A stretch of DNA of 64,000 nt from Skermanella sp. TT6 (GCF_016653635.2 NZ_CP067421.1:620001-684000), one strand, 5' to 3'. Positions 17,264 through 26,542 are shown, counted from the first letter of the stretch. A program made the numbers and translations. The notes: generated by a model from the sequence alone, not told the origin.

Positions 17264-18499
17264 ATGCCGATGGTTTCCCCCCGCCTGAACCGCCACGTCG
17301 CCCGTCTGCTCGTCACGCCAGGCTGTCCGCGGGAGCATCCTTACGGGAGCGACCTGCGGTCGATCCTGGGAGGCGACCGTTTCATCCGGGCCGAGCGGGA
17401 GATCACCGGCTGGCCCGGCTATCGCGCGACGCCGCTGCGCCGGCTCGACGGGTTCGCCCGGCTGGCCGGGCTCGGGGCCGTGTACTACAAGGACGAGGGA
17501 ACGCGGTTCGGGCTCGGCAGCTTCAAGGCGCTGGGCGGCGCCTATGCCGTCTATCGGCTGCTGGCCAGGGAGGTGGCGGCACGGACCGGCCGGCCGGAAC
17601 CGTCGGCTGCCGACCTCGCGGCCGATCGCGGCGGCATCCAGAAGGACATCACGGTGACTTGCGCCACCGACGGCAATCACGGCCGCTCGGTCGCCTGGGG
17701 CGCCCAGATGTTCGGCTGCCGCTGCGTCATCCATGTCCACGAGACGGTCAGCGAGGGGCGCTGCACCGCCATCGCCCGCTACGGCGCCGAGGTCCGGCGG
17801 ACGCCTGGCAACTATGACGATGCGGTGCGCAAGGCGGCGGCGGATGCGGCGGCCAACGGCTGGCACGTGGTGTCGGACACCTCTTACGAAGGCTACATGG
17901 ACGTGCCGCGCGACGTCATGCAGGGCTATGCCGTCATGGCCGAGGAAACGCTGCGCCAGCTCCCGGCGGGAACCCTGCCGACCCACGTCTTCGTGCAGGG
18001 CGGCGTCGGCGGGTTGGCCGCCGCCATGTGCGGCCACTTCTGGGAGCATCTCGCCGCCGCCCGCCCGCGCTTCGTGGTGGTCGAACCGGACCGTGCCGAC
18101 TGCCTGTTCCGCAGCGCCGAGGCCGGCCGGCCCACCGCCGTCCAGGGCGACCTCGATACCATCATGGCGGGGCTGGCCTGCGGGGAGGTGTCGCTGCTCG
18201 CCTGGAAGATCCTGGAAGCGGGGACGGACGCCTTCATGACCATCCCGGACGAGGCCGCAGCCGACTGCATGCGGCTTCTGGCCGACGGCGTGGACGGCGA
18301 TCCGCCGGTCGTCGCCGGGGAATCGGCCGTCGCCGGGCTGGCCGGCGCGCTCGGCGCGGCGCAGGCGCCGGAACAGCGCGCCGCCCTGCGCCTGGGACCG
18401 GACAGCGTCGTGCTGGTGTTCGGAACCGAAGGGGACACCGACCCCGACCTTTACCGCGCGATCGTCGGCCGGTCGGCTCGGGAGGTTCGCATCGACTGA
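17264..18499 (+). CDS. dpaL: Diaminopropionate ammonia-lyase
   Basis: PLP enzyme of 411 residues, normal length for the family, converting 2,3-diaminopropionate to pyruvate and two ammonia. The PLP lysine lies in RFGLGSFKALGGAYA (Lys at about residue 88). The ATDGNHGRSVAWGA block and GGVGGLAAAM phosphate loop are also typical of fold type II. ATG 17264 is used; ATG 17270 is possible. It stands alone on the plus strand, convergent with iclR, and its promoter carries the same operator as the 2-oxo acid dehydrogenase operon. Confidence 0.9.
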   Translation: MPMVSPRLNRHVARLLVTPGCPREHPYGSDLRSILGGDRFIRAEREITGWPGYRATPLRRLDGFARLAGLGAVYYKDEGTRFGLGSFKALGGAYAVYRLLAREVAARTGRPEPSAADLAADRGGIQKDITVTCATDGNHGRSVAWGAQMFGCRCVIHVHETVSEGRCTAIARYGAEVRRTPGNYDDAVRKAAADAAANGWHVVSDTSYEGYMDVPRDVMQGYAVMAEETLRQLPAGTLPTHVFVQGGVGGLAAAMCGHFWEHLAAARPRFVVVEPDRADCLFRSAEAGRPTAVQGDLDTIMAGLACGEVSLLAWKILEAGTDAFMTIPDEAAADCMRLLADGVDGDPPVVAGESAVAGLAGALGAAQAPEQRAALRLGPDSVVLVFGTEGDTDPDLYRAIVGRSAREVRID

Positions 18500-18556
18500 C
18501 CGCCGTCCCGGGATCGCGCCGCCAACGTCGGCGCGTCCGGGTTCCGGGCGGCCGGA

Positions 18557-19387
18557 TCAGCGCATCCGGCCGCCGATATGGCGGGCGGCGAGGCGCAGCT
18601 TGGGCAGCACCTCGTCGATGGCGCGCTGCCGCACGTTGCCGCTCACCACCATGCTCACGTTGATCGCGGCGATGGCCATCCCCTGGGCGTTCAGCACGGG
18701 GACGGCGATGCCGCACATGCCGTCCTCGTACTGCTCGCTGACGAAGCACCAGCCGTTCCCGCGGTCATCCGCGATGCCTCGGCGCAGTTCGTCCGGATCG
18801 GTCACGGTGTGGCGCGTATAGGCTTTCAGCGGAGTGCGGGCGATGTAGCCCTCGACCATCTCCGGCGGCTGGGCGGCCAGCAGGACGCGCCCCATGGAAT
18901 GGATATGGGCAGGCGTGCGGCCGCCGATGCTGGGGTCGAAGGTCAGGAAGCGGCGCGCCGGCACGCGCAGCACGTAGACCACGTCGTCGCCGTCCAGCAC
19001 GCCCATCGAGCAGGTCTCCTGAAGGTCGGCGACGAGTTCCTCCATCACGGGCTGGGCGATGCTCCAGAACGGCAGGGATGACAGGTAGAGATATCCGAGC
19101 GTCAGGACGCGCGGCGTAAGGGAGAACTTCCTGCCCTCCATCCGGACGTAGCCGAGCTGTTCCAGCGTCAGGAGGATGCGCCGGGCCCCCGCGCGGTCCA
19201 GCCCGGAGGCGCGGGAGATGTCGGCGATGGTCGCCGGACTGCCCTGGCCGAAGGCCGTTATGACGGAGAGGCCCTTGGCGAAGGCCCGTACGAAGGCTTC
19301 CGGCTCGGATTTACCGCCTTTCCTGTCGCCGGAGCCGATCTTTTCCGGATCTGAGGCTGATTCAGCGTTTCGCGCGCTTGACACCAT
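18557..19387 (-). CDS. IclR family transcriptional regulator
   Basis: A 276-residue regulator with a winged helix-turn-helix at about residues 32-85 (TIADISRASGLDRAGARRIL, LEQLGYV) and a C-terminal effector domain ending with GIAVPVLNAQGMAIAAINVS, as in PcaR/PobR-like proteins. An unusual 30-residue polar extension precedes the HTH. It is divergent from the E1-alpha gene, with a perfect inverted repeat in between, and convergent to dpaL, so it most likely controls both in response to a small acid. Confidence 0.88.
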   Translation of the reverse strand: MVSSARNAESASDPEKIGSGDRKGGKSEPEAFVRAFAKGLSVITAFGQGSPATIADISRASGLDRAGARRILLTLEQLGYVRMEGRKFSLTPRVLTLGYLYLSSLPFWSIAQPVMEELVADLQETCSMGVLDGDDVVYVLRVPARRFLTFDPSIGGRTPAHIHSMGRVLLAAQPPEMVEGYIARTPLKAYTRHTVTDPDELRRGIADDRGNGWCFVSEQYEDGMCGIAVPVLNAQGMAIAAINVSMVVSGNVRQRAIDEVLPKLRLAARHIGGRMR

Positions 19388-19426
19388 TCCCTTTGGACCC
19401 TTAGCATAATCAGAGAAAGAACAAGA

Positions 19427-19474
19427 TGTTCATACAATGAACACAGCTACCGTGTCACGGTGTTTTTGTGAACA
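19427..19474. promoter_or_regulatory. IclR operator between iclR and the 2-oxo acid dehydrogenase genes
   Basis: A perfect inverted repeat TGTTCA-TACAA-TGAACA at 19427-19443, with a second, shorter dyad TGTTTTTGTGAACA at 19461-19474. The main site lies 40 bp from the iclR start and 120 bp from the E1-alpha start. The same 17-bp architecture occurs once more, upstream of dpaL, and nowhere else that I could find in the window. Confidence 0.7.
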
Positions 19475-19562
19475 AATCGCGGGCATGTGCGTAACTAGGC
19501 ATCAGCGGTCCGCATGCGGGCAGCGCATCGGGTGTCATGTCAGAACAGGGAGTTGAGAGTTC

Positions 19563-20531
19563 ATGCAGTTAGCGCGAGAGGATCTGCTCAAGGCCTATCG
19601 GCAGATGCGCCTGATCCGCATGTTCGAGGACCGGGTCAGCCAGGAAGGGGCCACCGGCGACATTCCCGGCAATACCCACCTCTATGCCGGACAGGAGGCA
19701 TCGGCCGTCGGCATCTGCATGCATCTGGACGACGGCGACCGGATCGGCTCCACCCATCGCGGGCATGGTCACTCCATCGCCAAAGGCTGCGACGCCGACG
19801 GCATGATGGCCGAGATCTTCGGCAAGGCCACCGGCACCTGCCGGGGCAAGGGCGGGTCCATGCACATCGCCGATCTCGGCAAGGGCATGCTGGGGGCCAA
19901 CGGCATCGTCGGTGGATCTCCCCCGCTGGTGTGCGGCGCGGCGCTGGCGGCCCAGACCCTCGGCCTCGACCGGGTCGCGGTCGCCTTCACCGGCGACGGC
20001 GGCATCAACCAGGGGACGACCGCGGAATCCCTGAACCTCGCCATGGTCTGGAAGCTGCCGGTCATCTTCGCGGTCGAGGACAACGGCTTCGGCGAGGCGA
20101 CCGCCAGCGACTGGGCGGTGGCCGGCGACATCGTGGAGCGCGCCAAGGGTTACGGGATGCCGGCCGAGCGGGTGGACGGCCTCGACTTCTTCGCGGTCCA
20201 CGACGCGGCGGGCAGGGCCGTGTCCCGCGCCCGGTCCGGCGGCGGGCCGACCCTGCTGCATATCAAGGTGGCGCGCTTCTATGGGCATTTCAGCGGCGAT
20301 CCCGACACCTACCGCACGCCGGAGGAGCGGGCCGCCATGAAGCGGGACCAGGATTGCCTGCGGATCTTCCGGCGCCGGGTGACCGAGGCGGCCCTGCTGG
20401 ACGAGGCGCAGCTCGACGCGGTCGATGCCGAGGTCGCGGCGACGATCGACCGCGCTGTCGCCTCCGCCCGCGCCGCGCCGAAGCCGGATCCGAAGGAGCT
20501 GCTCACCGACGTCTACGTCTCCTATCCGTAG
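19563..20531 (+). CDS. acoA: TPP-dependent 2-oxo acid/acetoin dehydrogenase E1 alpha subunit
   Basis: A 322-residue E1-alpha of the acetoin/pyruvate dehydrogenase type. It has the phosphorylation-loop-like GSTHRGHGHSIAKG, the thiamine diphosphate motif starting GDGGINQG at 144 and ending at VEDN (171-174). With the beta subunit it decarboxylates a 2-oxo acid or cleaves acetoin and transfers the acyl group to a lipoyl domain. Substrate could be acetoin or a branched 2-oxo acid; the adjoining dpaL would supply pyruvate. ATG 19563 is preceded by GGGAGTTGAGAG. Confidence 0.85.
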   Translation: MQLAREDLLKAYRQMRLIRMFEDRVSQEGATGDIPGNTHLYAGQEASAVGICMHLDDGDRIGSTHRGHGHSIAKGCDADGMMAEIFGKATGTCRGKGGSMHIADLGKGMLGANGIVGGSPPLVCGAALAAQTLGLDRVAVAFTGDGGINQGTTAESLNLAMVWKLPVIFAVEDNGFGEATASDWAVAGDIVERAKGYGMPAERVDGLDFFAVHDAAGRAVSRARSGGGPTLLHIKVARFYGHFSGDPDTYRTPEERAAMKRDQDCLRIFRRRVTEAALLDEAQLDAVDAEVAATIDRAVASARAAPKPDPKELLTDVYVSYP

Positions 20532-20612
20532 ATCCCCGGGGCCGTGATCCCCAAGGCCGTGACCCGGCGATCCGGGACGGCCGAGACATTCCAGGTTCCA
20601 GGGAGGTGTGCC

Positions 20613-21626
20613 GTGGCACGCAAGTCATTCAGGCAGGCGCTGAACGAGGCGCTGCATTCGGAGATGGAGCGCGATCCGCGCGTCATCCTGCTGGGCGAGG
20701 ACGTCACCGGCGGCAAGGGAGCCTCCGGCGAGCAGGACGCCTGGGGCGGCGCCTTCGGCGTCAGCAAGGGGCTGCTGGGCCGCTTCGGCCCTCGCCGGGT
20801 GCTCGACACGCCGATCACCGAAAGCGCCTTCGTCGGTGCCGCCGCGGGGGCCGCCATGAGCGGGCTGCGCCCGATCGCCGAGATCATGTTCGTCGATTTC
20901 CTGGGCGTCTGCTTCGACCAGATCTTCAACCAGGCGGCCAAGTTCCGGTACATGTTCGGCGGCCGCGCGGTCACCCCGCTGGTGATCCGCGCCACCTTCG
21001 GCGCCGGCACCCGGTCGGCCAGCCAGCACAGCCAGGCGCTGTACCCGCTGTTCACCCACATTCCCGGCCTGAAGGTCGTCATCCCCTCCAACCCCTACGA
21101 CGCCAAGGGGCTGTTGATCCAGGCGATCCGCGACGACGACCCGGTGATCTTCCTGGAGCACAAGGTGATGTACGACGACATGGGCGACGTGCCCGACGGG
21201 TCGTACACGGTGCCCTTCGGCGAGGCGAACATCCTGCGCGACGGCGGGGACGTGACCATCGTGGCCTTCGGCCGGATGGTGACCATGGCGCTCGCCGCCG
21301 CCGAACGGCTGGAGCGCGACGGCATCGCCTGCACCGTCATCGATCCGCGCACCACCTCGCCGCTCGACGCCGACACGATCCTGGAATCGGTGGAGGAGAC
21401 CGGCCGGCTGGTGGTGGTGGACGAGGCCTATCCCCGTTGCGGCATGGCCGCCGACATCTCCTCCCTCGTCGCCGAGGAGGCGTTCGAGGCCCTGAAGGCG
21501 CCGATCCTCAAGGTGACGCCGCCCCACACGCCCATCCCCTACGCCCCCGATCTCGAGGCCGCCTTCATCCCCTCCGCCGAGCGGGTCGAGGCGGCCGTCC
21601 GCAAGGTTTGCAGGAACAAGTCATGA
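20613..21626 (+). CDS. acoB: TPP-dependent 2-oxo acid/acetoin dehydrogenase E1 beta subunit
   Basis: A 337-residue E1-beta with LGEDVTGGKGASGEQDAWGG near the N-terminus, DTPITESAFVGAAAGAAMSG, and the C-terminal transketolase-like domain. Start is GTG 20613, supported by GGGAGG ten bases upstream and by the family N-terminus ARKSFRQALNEAL; the longer in-frame reading from 20544 has no ribosome site. The stop overlaps the next ATG (ATGA). Confidence 0.87.
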   Translation: MARKSFRQALNEALHSEMERDPRVILLGEDVTGGKGASGEQDAWGGAFGVSKGLLGRFGPRRVLDTPITESAFVGAAAGAAMSGLRPIAEIMFVDFLGVCFDQIFNQAAKFRYMFGGRAVTPLVIRATFGAGTRSASQHSQALYPLFTHIPGLKVVIPSNPYDAKGLLIQAIRDDDPVIFLEHKVMYDDMGDVPDGSYTVPFGEANILRDGGDVTIVAFGRMVTMALAAAERLERDGIACTVIDPRTTSPLDADTILESVEETGRLVVVDEAYPRCGMAADISSLVAEEAFEALKAPILKVTPPHTPIPYAPDLEAAFIPSAERVEAAVRKVCRNKS

Positions 21627-22747
21627 GCGAGCGCATCCATCCCGTCACGATCCCCCGCTGGGGCATGACCATGACCGAGGGCCAGATCGCGGGCTGGCTG
21701 GTCGCGGTCGGCCAGCCGGTCAAAGCCGGCGACGAGATCGTCGAGATCGAGACGACCAAGATCACCAACGTCATGGAAAGCGCTGCGTCCGGCCTGATGC
21801 GCCGGCATCTGGTGGAGCCGGGCCGCTCCGCGCCGGTGGGCTCGCTGATCGCCGTCATCGCGGACGCCGACGTGCCCGACGAGGAGATCGACGCCTTCAT
21901 CCGGGACCGGGCGACGGCCGGGCCGGACGGCGCCGCGGACGGCGACGCGGCAGCCGGGCCGCGCCAGATCACGGTGGCGGGCCGCGGGCTCGCCGTGCTG
22001 AGCGCCGGGACCGGCGAGGCGACGCCGCTGGTCATGGTCCACGGCTTCGGCGGCGACCTCAACAACTGGATGTTCAACCAGCCGGCGCTGGCGGAGGACC
22101 GGCCGGTCCATGCGATCGACCTGCCCGCCCATGGCGGCTCCGAGCCGCCGGCCGGCCCGCTCACGCCCGAAAGCCTGACCTCGGCGCTGCGCGCCGCGCT
22201 TGACGGCCTCGGACTCCCGAGAGTCCATCTCGCCGGCCATTCGCTGGGCGGCGCGGTCGCCCTCGGTCTCGCCCTGGACGAGCCGGAGCGGGTCGCCTCC
22301 CTGGTGCTGGTGGCGCCGGCCGGCCTGGGGCCGGAGATCGACCGCGACTATATCGGCGGCTTCGTCGCGGCCGAGCGGCGCAAGGAGATGAAGGAGGTGC
22401 TGGGCCGCCTGTTCGCCGACCCCGCCGCGGTGAGGAGGGAGATGGTGGACGAGGTGCTGAAGGCCAAGCGGCAGGACGGCGTGACCGAGGCGCTCGCCGG
22501 CCTTGCCGACTCCGCCTTCCCGGCAGGCGGCCAGGCGATCGACCTGCGCGGCCGGCTCGCCGAGCTGACGGTGCCGGTGCTGGTCGTCTGGGGAGCGGAG
22601 GACCGGATCATCCCGGCCGCCCAGGCATCGGGCCTGCCGGATCCCATCCGGGTCGAACGGATCGCCGGTGCGGGGCACATGCCGCACATGGAGCAGGCAC
22701 CGGCGGTCAACCGCCTGCTGCGGGACTTCCTCGCGACCGCGGGCTGA
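21623..22747 (+). CDS. acoC: Lipoyl domain-alpha/beta hydrolase fusion, acetoin dehydrogenase E2-like (AcoC)
   Basis: A 374-residue two-domain protein. Residues 1-82 are a lipoyl domain with the modified Lys46 in EIETTKITNV. Residues about 115-374 are an alpha/beta hydrolase with the nucleophile elbow GHSLGG (Ser207), HGFGGD oxyanion loop and the terminal GAGHMPHMEQ His. This architecture is known for AcoC and replaces the CAT-like acyltransferase domain of ordinary E2 proteins. No E3 dihydrolipoamide dehydrogenase gene is nearby, so a shared cellular E3 must serve. Confidence 0.87.
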   Translation: MSERIHPVTIPRWGMTMTEGQIAGWLVAVGQPVKAGDEIVEIETTKITNVMESAASGLMRRHLVEPGRSAPVGSLIAVIADADVPDEEIDAFIRDRATAGPDGAADGDAAAGPRQITVAGRGLAVLSAGTGEATPLVMVHGFGGDLNNWMFNQPALAEDRPVHAIDLPAHGGSEPPAGPLTPESLTSALRAALDGLGLPRVHLAGHSLGGAVALGLALDEPERVASLVLVAPAGLGPEIDRDYIGGFVAAERRKEMKEVLGRLFADPAAVRREMVDEVLKAKRQDGVTEALAGLADSAFPAGGQAIDLRGRLAELTVPVLVVWGAEDRIIPAAQASGLPDPIRVERIAGAGHMPHMEQAPAVNRLLRDFLATAG

Positions 22748-22801
22748 GCCTTCGCCAGGGCTGCGCCTTCCCCAGACACGAGCGCCAACCGGAGACGTGC
22801 C

Positions 22802-23365
22802 ATGTCGCCAGACACCGATCGACCAGCGGGCATTCCCGGCCTTTGGGGGCTGGACCATGTGGGGCTGACCGTCCCGGACCTGGAGGAGGCGGTGGACTTC
22901 TTCGTGACCGTCATCGGCTGCGAGCATGTCTACGACGGCGAGCCGGCCGGCGGCGACGGAGACTTCATGCGGGAGCGGCTTAACGTCCATCCCGAGGCCT
23001 CCTGCCGCTACTGCTTCCTGCGCTGCCGGAGCGGCCTGAACCTGGAGCTCTTCGAGTACAGCGCCCCCGACCGGCGGACCGAGCCGCCGCGCAACAGCGA
23101 TGTCGGCGGCCACCACATCGCCTTCTACGTGGAGGACATGGACGCGGCCGTCGGACACCTGCGCGCCCACGGGGTGCGGATCCTGGGCGAACCGATGCTG
23201 ATCGCCGAGGGACCGTCGGCCGGCGCCACCTGGGTCTATTTCCTGGCGCCGTGGGGGCTTCAGCTCGAACTGTGCTGCGCACCCGGCGGCAAGGCCTACG
23301 AGGGCACCGCCCGCCGCCTCCTCTGGCACCCCAAGTTCCCCGGGCGCGACCCGGTGCTTCCATGA
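22802..23365 (+). CDS. VOC (glyoxalase/extradiol dioxygenase) superfamily protein
   Basis: A 187-residue protein with a single vicinal-oxygen-chelate domain: LDHVGLTVPDLEEAVDF with its metal His near residue 19, NLELFEYSAP with the Glu ligand, and HHIAFYVEDMDAAV in the second half. Such proteins act as lyases, isomerases or dioxygenases at one metal ion. It follows acoC by 54 bp and is probably in the same transcript. Substrate unknown. Confidence 0.82.
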   Translation: MSPDTDRPAGIPGLWGLDHVGLTVPDLEEAVDFFVTVIGCEHVYDGEPAGGDGDFMRERLNVHPEASCRYCFLRCRSGLNLELFEYSAPDRRTEPPRNSDVGGHHIAFYVEDMDAAVGHLRAHGVRILGEPMLIAEGPSAGATWVYFLAPWGLQLELCCAPGGKAYEGTARRLLWHPKFPGRDPVLP

Positions 23366-23396
23366 GCGGTCCCGGCGCACGAGGAGGGTCCACCTG

Positions 23397-24074
23397 ATGT
23401 CGTTCTTCGCCGAACTGGATTTCACGGTCGTCTGGGAATACCTGCCGGCACTGCTGAACGGGCTCCTGACCAACGTCACCCTGACCGTGCTGGGCTTCCT
23501 GGCGGGCGGCGTGGTGCTCGGCACCCTGCTGGCGCTGGCCAACCTGTCGCCGCTGGCGGTGCTGCGCTGGCCGGCCATGATGTTCGTCGAGCTGCTGCGC
23601 TCGACCCCGCTGCTGGTGCAGGCGGTCTGGGTCCATTTCGCCTTCCCCATGGTCACCCAAGTCCAGACCACGCCGTTCCAGAGCGCCGCCATCGCCCTGG
23701 TGTTCAACGTCGCGGCCTACTGCAGCGAGGTGATCCGAAGCGGCATCCTCGGCGTGCCCCGCGGCCAGTACGAGGCGGCGAAGGCGCTGGGCATGCCGCG
23801 GAGGGTGATGTGGTGGAAGGTGATCATGCCCCAGGCGTTGCGTTTGGTCGTGCCGCCCCTGGTCGGATCGGTCATCAGCATCTTCAAGGCGACGGCGATC
23901 CTGTCGGTTCTCGCCATCAACGACCTCATGCGGGTCGCCAGCCGCGTCAGTTCCTACACGTTCACCCCGGTCGAGATCTACACGGTGGCGGCCTTGCTGT
24001 TCTTCCTGACCGGTGCCGCGATCACCTATGCCGGCTCCAGGCTGGAGCACGGCCTGAAGCGGGGAGGGCGCTGA
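23397..24074 (+). CDS. Amino acid ABC transporter permease (HisM/GlnP type)
   Basis: A 225-residue inner-membrane permease of the polar amino acid family with five helices. The EAA loop QYEAAKALGMPRRVMWWKVI and IMPQALR is at about residues 120-148. It starts 31 bp after the VOC gene and 4 bp separate it from the second permease. An amino acid or a derivative is the likely cargo. Confidence 0.9.
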   Translation: MSFFAELDFTVVWEYLPALLNGLLTNVTLTVLGFLAGGVVLGTLLALANLSPLAVLRWPAMMFVELLRSTPLLVQAVWVHFAFPMVTQVQTTPFQSAAIALVFNVAAYCSEVIRSGILGVPRGQYEAAKALGMPRRVMWWKVIMPQALRLVVPPLVGSVISIFKATAILSVLAINDLMRVASRVSSYTFTPVEIYTVAALLFFLTGAAITYAGSRLEHGLKRGGR

Positions 24075-24078
24075 CGCC

Positions 24079-24792
24079 ATGGACTTCGACCTGGGCATCG
24101 TCCTGCGCAACGGGCAGCCCCTGCTGGAAGGATTCCGGCTGACCCTGCTGATCACCCTCGTGGCACTCGCCATCGGCATCGCGGGCGGCGCCGTGGTCTG
24201 TGCCGGCCGGCTGTCCCGCCGGTCCTGGATCCGCCGGATCGCAGGCGCCTACGTCACCTTCTTCCGGACCACGCCGGAGATGATCCTGATCTTCTGGGGC
24301 TATTACTGCCTGCCCCGGATCCTGGGCGGCGAACTGTCCAGCTTCTGGACCGGCAGCCTGGCGCTGGGCCTGGTCACCGCGGCCTATGCCGGCGAGATCT
24401 TCCGCGCCGGGGTCGAGGCGGTGCCGAAAGGCCAGTTCGAGGCGGCCGAGGCGCTCGGCCTGCCGAGGCTGGTGCGCTGGCGCTCCGTCATACTGCCGCA
24501 GGCCCTGCGCCAGGTGATCGGGCCGTTGATGAACTACTTCACCGAACTGGTGAAGAACACGACGCTCCTGTCCGCGATCGGGACCGGCGAGTTGGCGCTG
24601 CAGGCTTCGCTGCTGGGCGGCCAGACCTTCCGGTACCTGGAGTTCCTCACCGCCATCGCGGTCGGGTACTTCATCATCATCTTCCCGATCACCATGCTGT
24701 CCCGCCGCTTCGAGGTGCGGCCGGGGACGCCGACCGCCGCGCGCCCCCGCCGGCTCGGCGCCGCGACGATGCGGTCGCTGGTCGCCCGGTGA
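24079..24792 (+). CDS. Amino acid ABC transporter permease (HisQ/GlnP type)
   Basis: The partner permease, 237 residues, with TFFRTTPEMILIFWGYY in the N-terminal half and the EAA loop QFEAAEALGLPRLVRWRSVI then LPQALRQVIGP. It ends with a basic tail. The gene overlaps the leader of the binding-protein gene. No ATP-binding subunit is encoded in this block. Confidence 0.9.
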   Translation: MDFDLGIVLRNGQPLLEGFRLTLLITLVALAIGIAGGAVVCAGRLSRRSWIRRIAGAYVTFFRTTPEMILIFWGYYCLPRILGGELSSFWTGSLALGLVTAAYAGEIFRAGVEAVPKGQFEAAEALGLPRLVRWRSVILPQALRQVIGPLMNYFTELVKNTTLLSAIGTGELALQASLLGGQTFRYLEFLTAIAVGYFIIIFPITMLSRRFEVRPGTPTAARPRRLGAATMRSLVAR

Positions 24793-24851
24793 CGGGCGGC
24801 GGCCATGACCAACGACGGAACAAGAACGACAGTCGAACAAGGGAGCCTCAC

Positions 24852-25670
24852 GTGACGATCCGCAAATTGACGAACAGCCTCATCGGCGCGCTGGCCGGCA
24901 TCGCGATCGGCTTTGCCGCCCTGTCCGCCTCGGCCCAGAACCTGATCCGGGAGATCCAGGAACGGGGTACGCTGAAGGTCGGCATGGCCGAAAGCCCGCC
25001 CTGGCAGTCGCCCAACCCGGCGAGCGGCGAGTACGAAGGGTTCAACGTCGACCTCGCCAAGCGGGTCGCCGAGATCATGGGGGTCGAGCTCCAGATCGTG
25101 CCGGCGACCTGGTCCACCCTCGTGCCGGGCCTGACCGCCAAGCAGTACGACGTGATCTTCGCCAACCTCTTCGCCACGCCCCAGCGTGCCCTGGCGGTGA
25201 ACTTCACCGAACCCTACTCTACCTACGGCTTCCATGTCGTGGTGAACGCGAATTCCCCCGTCACTTCGCTCGACCAGCTGAACGATCCGTCCGTCACCTT
25301 CGTGGGCGTCAGCGGGACCGTCGAGGAGGCCTACCCCAAGGAGCTGTTCCCGAACGCGACGACCAGGGGGATCGTCGCCCCCGACGTGCCGGCCTGGATC
25401 GGCGAAGTGGCTTCCGGCCGTGCGACCGCCGCCTTCCTCGATCCCGGCACCTTCCGCATCCTGAAGGCCAAGAATCCCAACCTGGAAAAGCGCCTGCGCG
25501 TCCTGAACGGCGAAGACAACCTGGTGAAGCCGGTCGGCCTTGCCTACGCGGTGCGGCCGGAAGAGGCGCACATGCTCCAATTCCTGAACACCTTCATCCG
25601 CGACGTGGTCCGCAACGGAGAGACCGTGACGCTGCGCGACAAGTGGTTCGACCAGATGGCCCAGCGCTGA
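24852..25670 (+). CDS. Amino acid ABC transporter substrate-binding protein
   Basis: A 272-residue periplasmic protein of family 3 (polar amino acids). A Sec signal peptide runs to SASAQ at about residue 30; the mature protein opens with IREIQERGTLKVGMAESPPW and contains YEGFNVDLAKRVAEIMG, as usual. GTG 24852 is chosen because AAGGGAG lies 7 bases upstream and gives a normal signal peptide; the in-frame reading from 24789 adds a polar N-terminus. Confidence 0.88.
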   Translation: MTIRKLTNSLIGALAGIAIGFAALSASAQNLIREIQERGTLKVGMAESPPWQSPNPASGEYEGFNVDLAKRVAEIMGVELQIVPATWSTLVPGLTAKQYDVIFANLFATPQRALAVNFTEPYSTYGFHVVVNANSPVTSLDQLNDPSVTFVGVSGTVEEAYPKELFPNATTRGIVAPDVPAWIGEVASGRATAAFLDPGTFRILKAKNPNLEKRLRVLNGEDNLVKPVGLAYAVRPEEAHMLQFLNTFIRDVVRNGETVTLRDKWFDQMAQR

Positions 25671-25717
25671 TCCGGTGCGGCCGCCGGCCCCGCGACGGGA
25701 GCCGGCGGCCGTGAGGC

Positions 25718-26521
25718 TCAGCCGACCTGCCATCCGCCGTCCACGACCACGGACTGGCCGGTGACGTAGCGGCTGAGATCCGACGCGAGATAGACGTAAG
25801 TCCCCGCCAGATCATCGAGGGAACCAAGATGGCCTATCGGAATGCGGCTCTCCAGGGCGCCGCGCACTTCCGCCTCGCCGACGCCGCGAAGGCCGGCGCG
25901 ATCGCGGAAAAGCTGCCGGATCATGTCCGTGTCCATCTGGCCCGGGCACACCGAATTGACCAGGATGCCGTGCGGAGCCAGTTCGGCGGCGAGGCATTCT
26001 GCCAGGCCGATCTGGCCGAACTTGGACGCGGCGTAGGCCGAGTTCTCCCGCCCGCCCCGCCTGCCGAAGAGGGACGAGGTCATGATGATCCGGCCGCCCC
26101 GGCCGCTGGCGATCATGGCGCGGGCCGCCACCGTCGCGGTGATGAAGGCGCCCGTCAGGTTCACGTCGAGGACGCGGCGGAACTCCGCCGCGCTCATGTC
26201 CACGCCGTGCTTCAGCGCCAGGATGCCGGCATTGGCGACCGCGCAGTCGAGCCCGCCGAAGCGCCCGATGGTGTCCTCCACCGCCCGGCCGGTCGCCGCG
26301 TCGTCGGTGACGTCGAGGGTCACCGCATGGATCCGGCCCGGTGCGATGGCCTCCAGCTCCGTGGCGGCCGAGGCGAGCCGGTCGGCCGCCACGTCGGCGA
26401 CCGTTACGCGGGCGCCCTGCCGCACGAAGGCGCGGGCGACGGCGAGGCCGATGCCCTGCGCGCCGCCGGTGATCAGGGCGGTCTTGCCGTGAAGAAGTTC
26501 GCCGTTCGGTTCGGTGGACAT
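25718..26521 (-). CDS. SDR family oxidoreductase
   Basis: A 267-residue classical short-chain dehydrogenase: TGGAQGIG at 18-25, NAG at about 97-99, the SS of IMTSSLF, and YAASK with catalytic Tyr/Lys, then the C-terminal SRYVTGQSVVVDGG. NAD(P)-linked oxidation of an alcohol is expected. It is divergent from the M20 hydrolase gene and convergent with the binding-protein gene. Confidence 0.88.
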   Translation of the reverse strand: MSTEPNGELLHGKTALITGGAQGIGLAVARAFVRQGARVTVADVAADRLASAATELEAIAPGRIHAVTLDVTDDAATGRAVEDTIGRFGGLDCAVANAGILALKHGVDMSAAEFRRVLDVNLTGAFITATVAARAMIASGRGGRIIMTSSLFGRRGGRENSAYAASKFGQIGLAECLAAELAPHGILVNSVCPGQMDTDMIRQLFRDRAGLRGVGEAEVRGALESRIPIGHLGSLDDLAGTYVYLASDLSRYVTGQSVVVDGGWQVG

Positions 26522-26542
26522 TCTCTGCCTTTCCTTTGAGGT

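Noticed and set aside
21539..23707. A 722-codon minus-strand frame opposite acoC and the VOC gene
   Set aside because: Same antisense artefact; the plus strand has lipoyl, hydrolase and VOC motifs with good ribosome sites.
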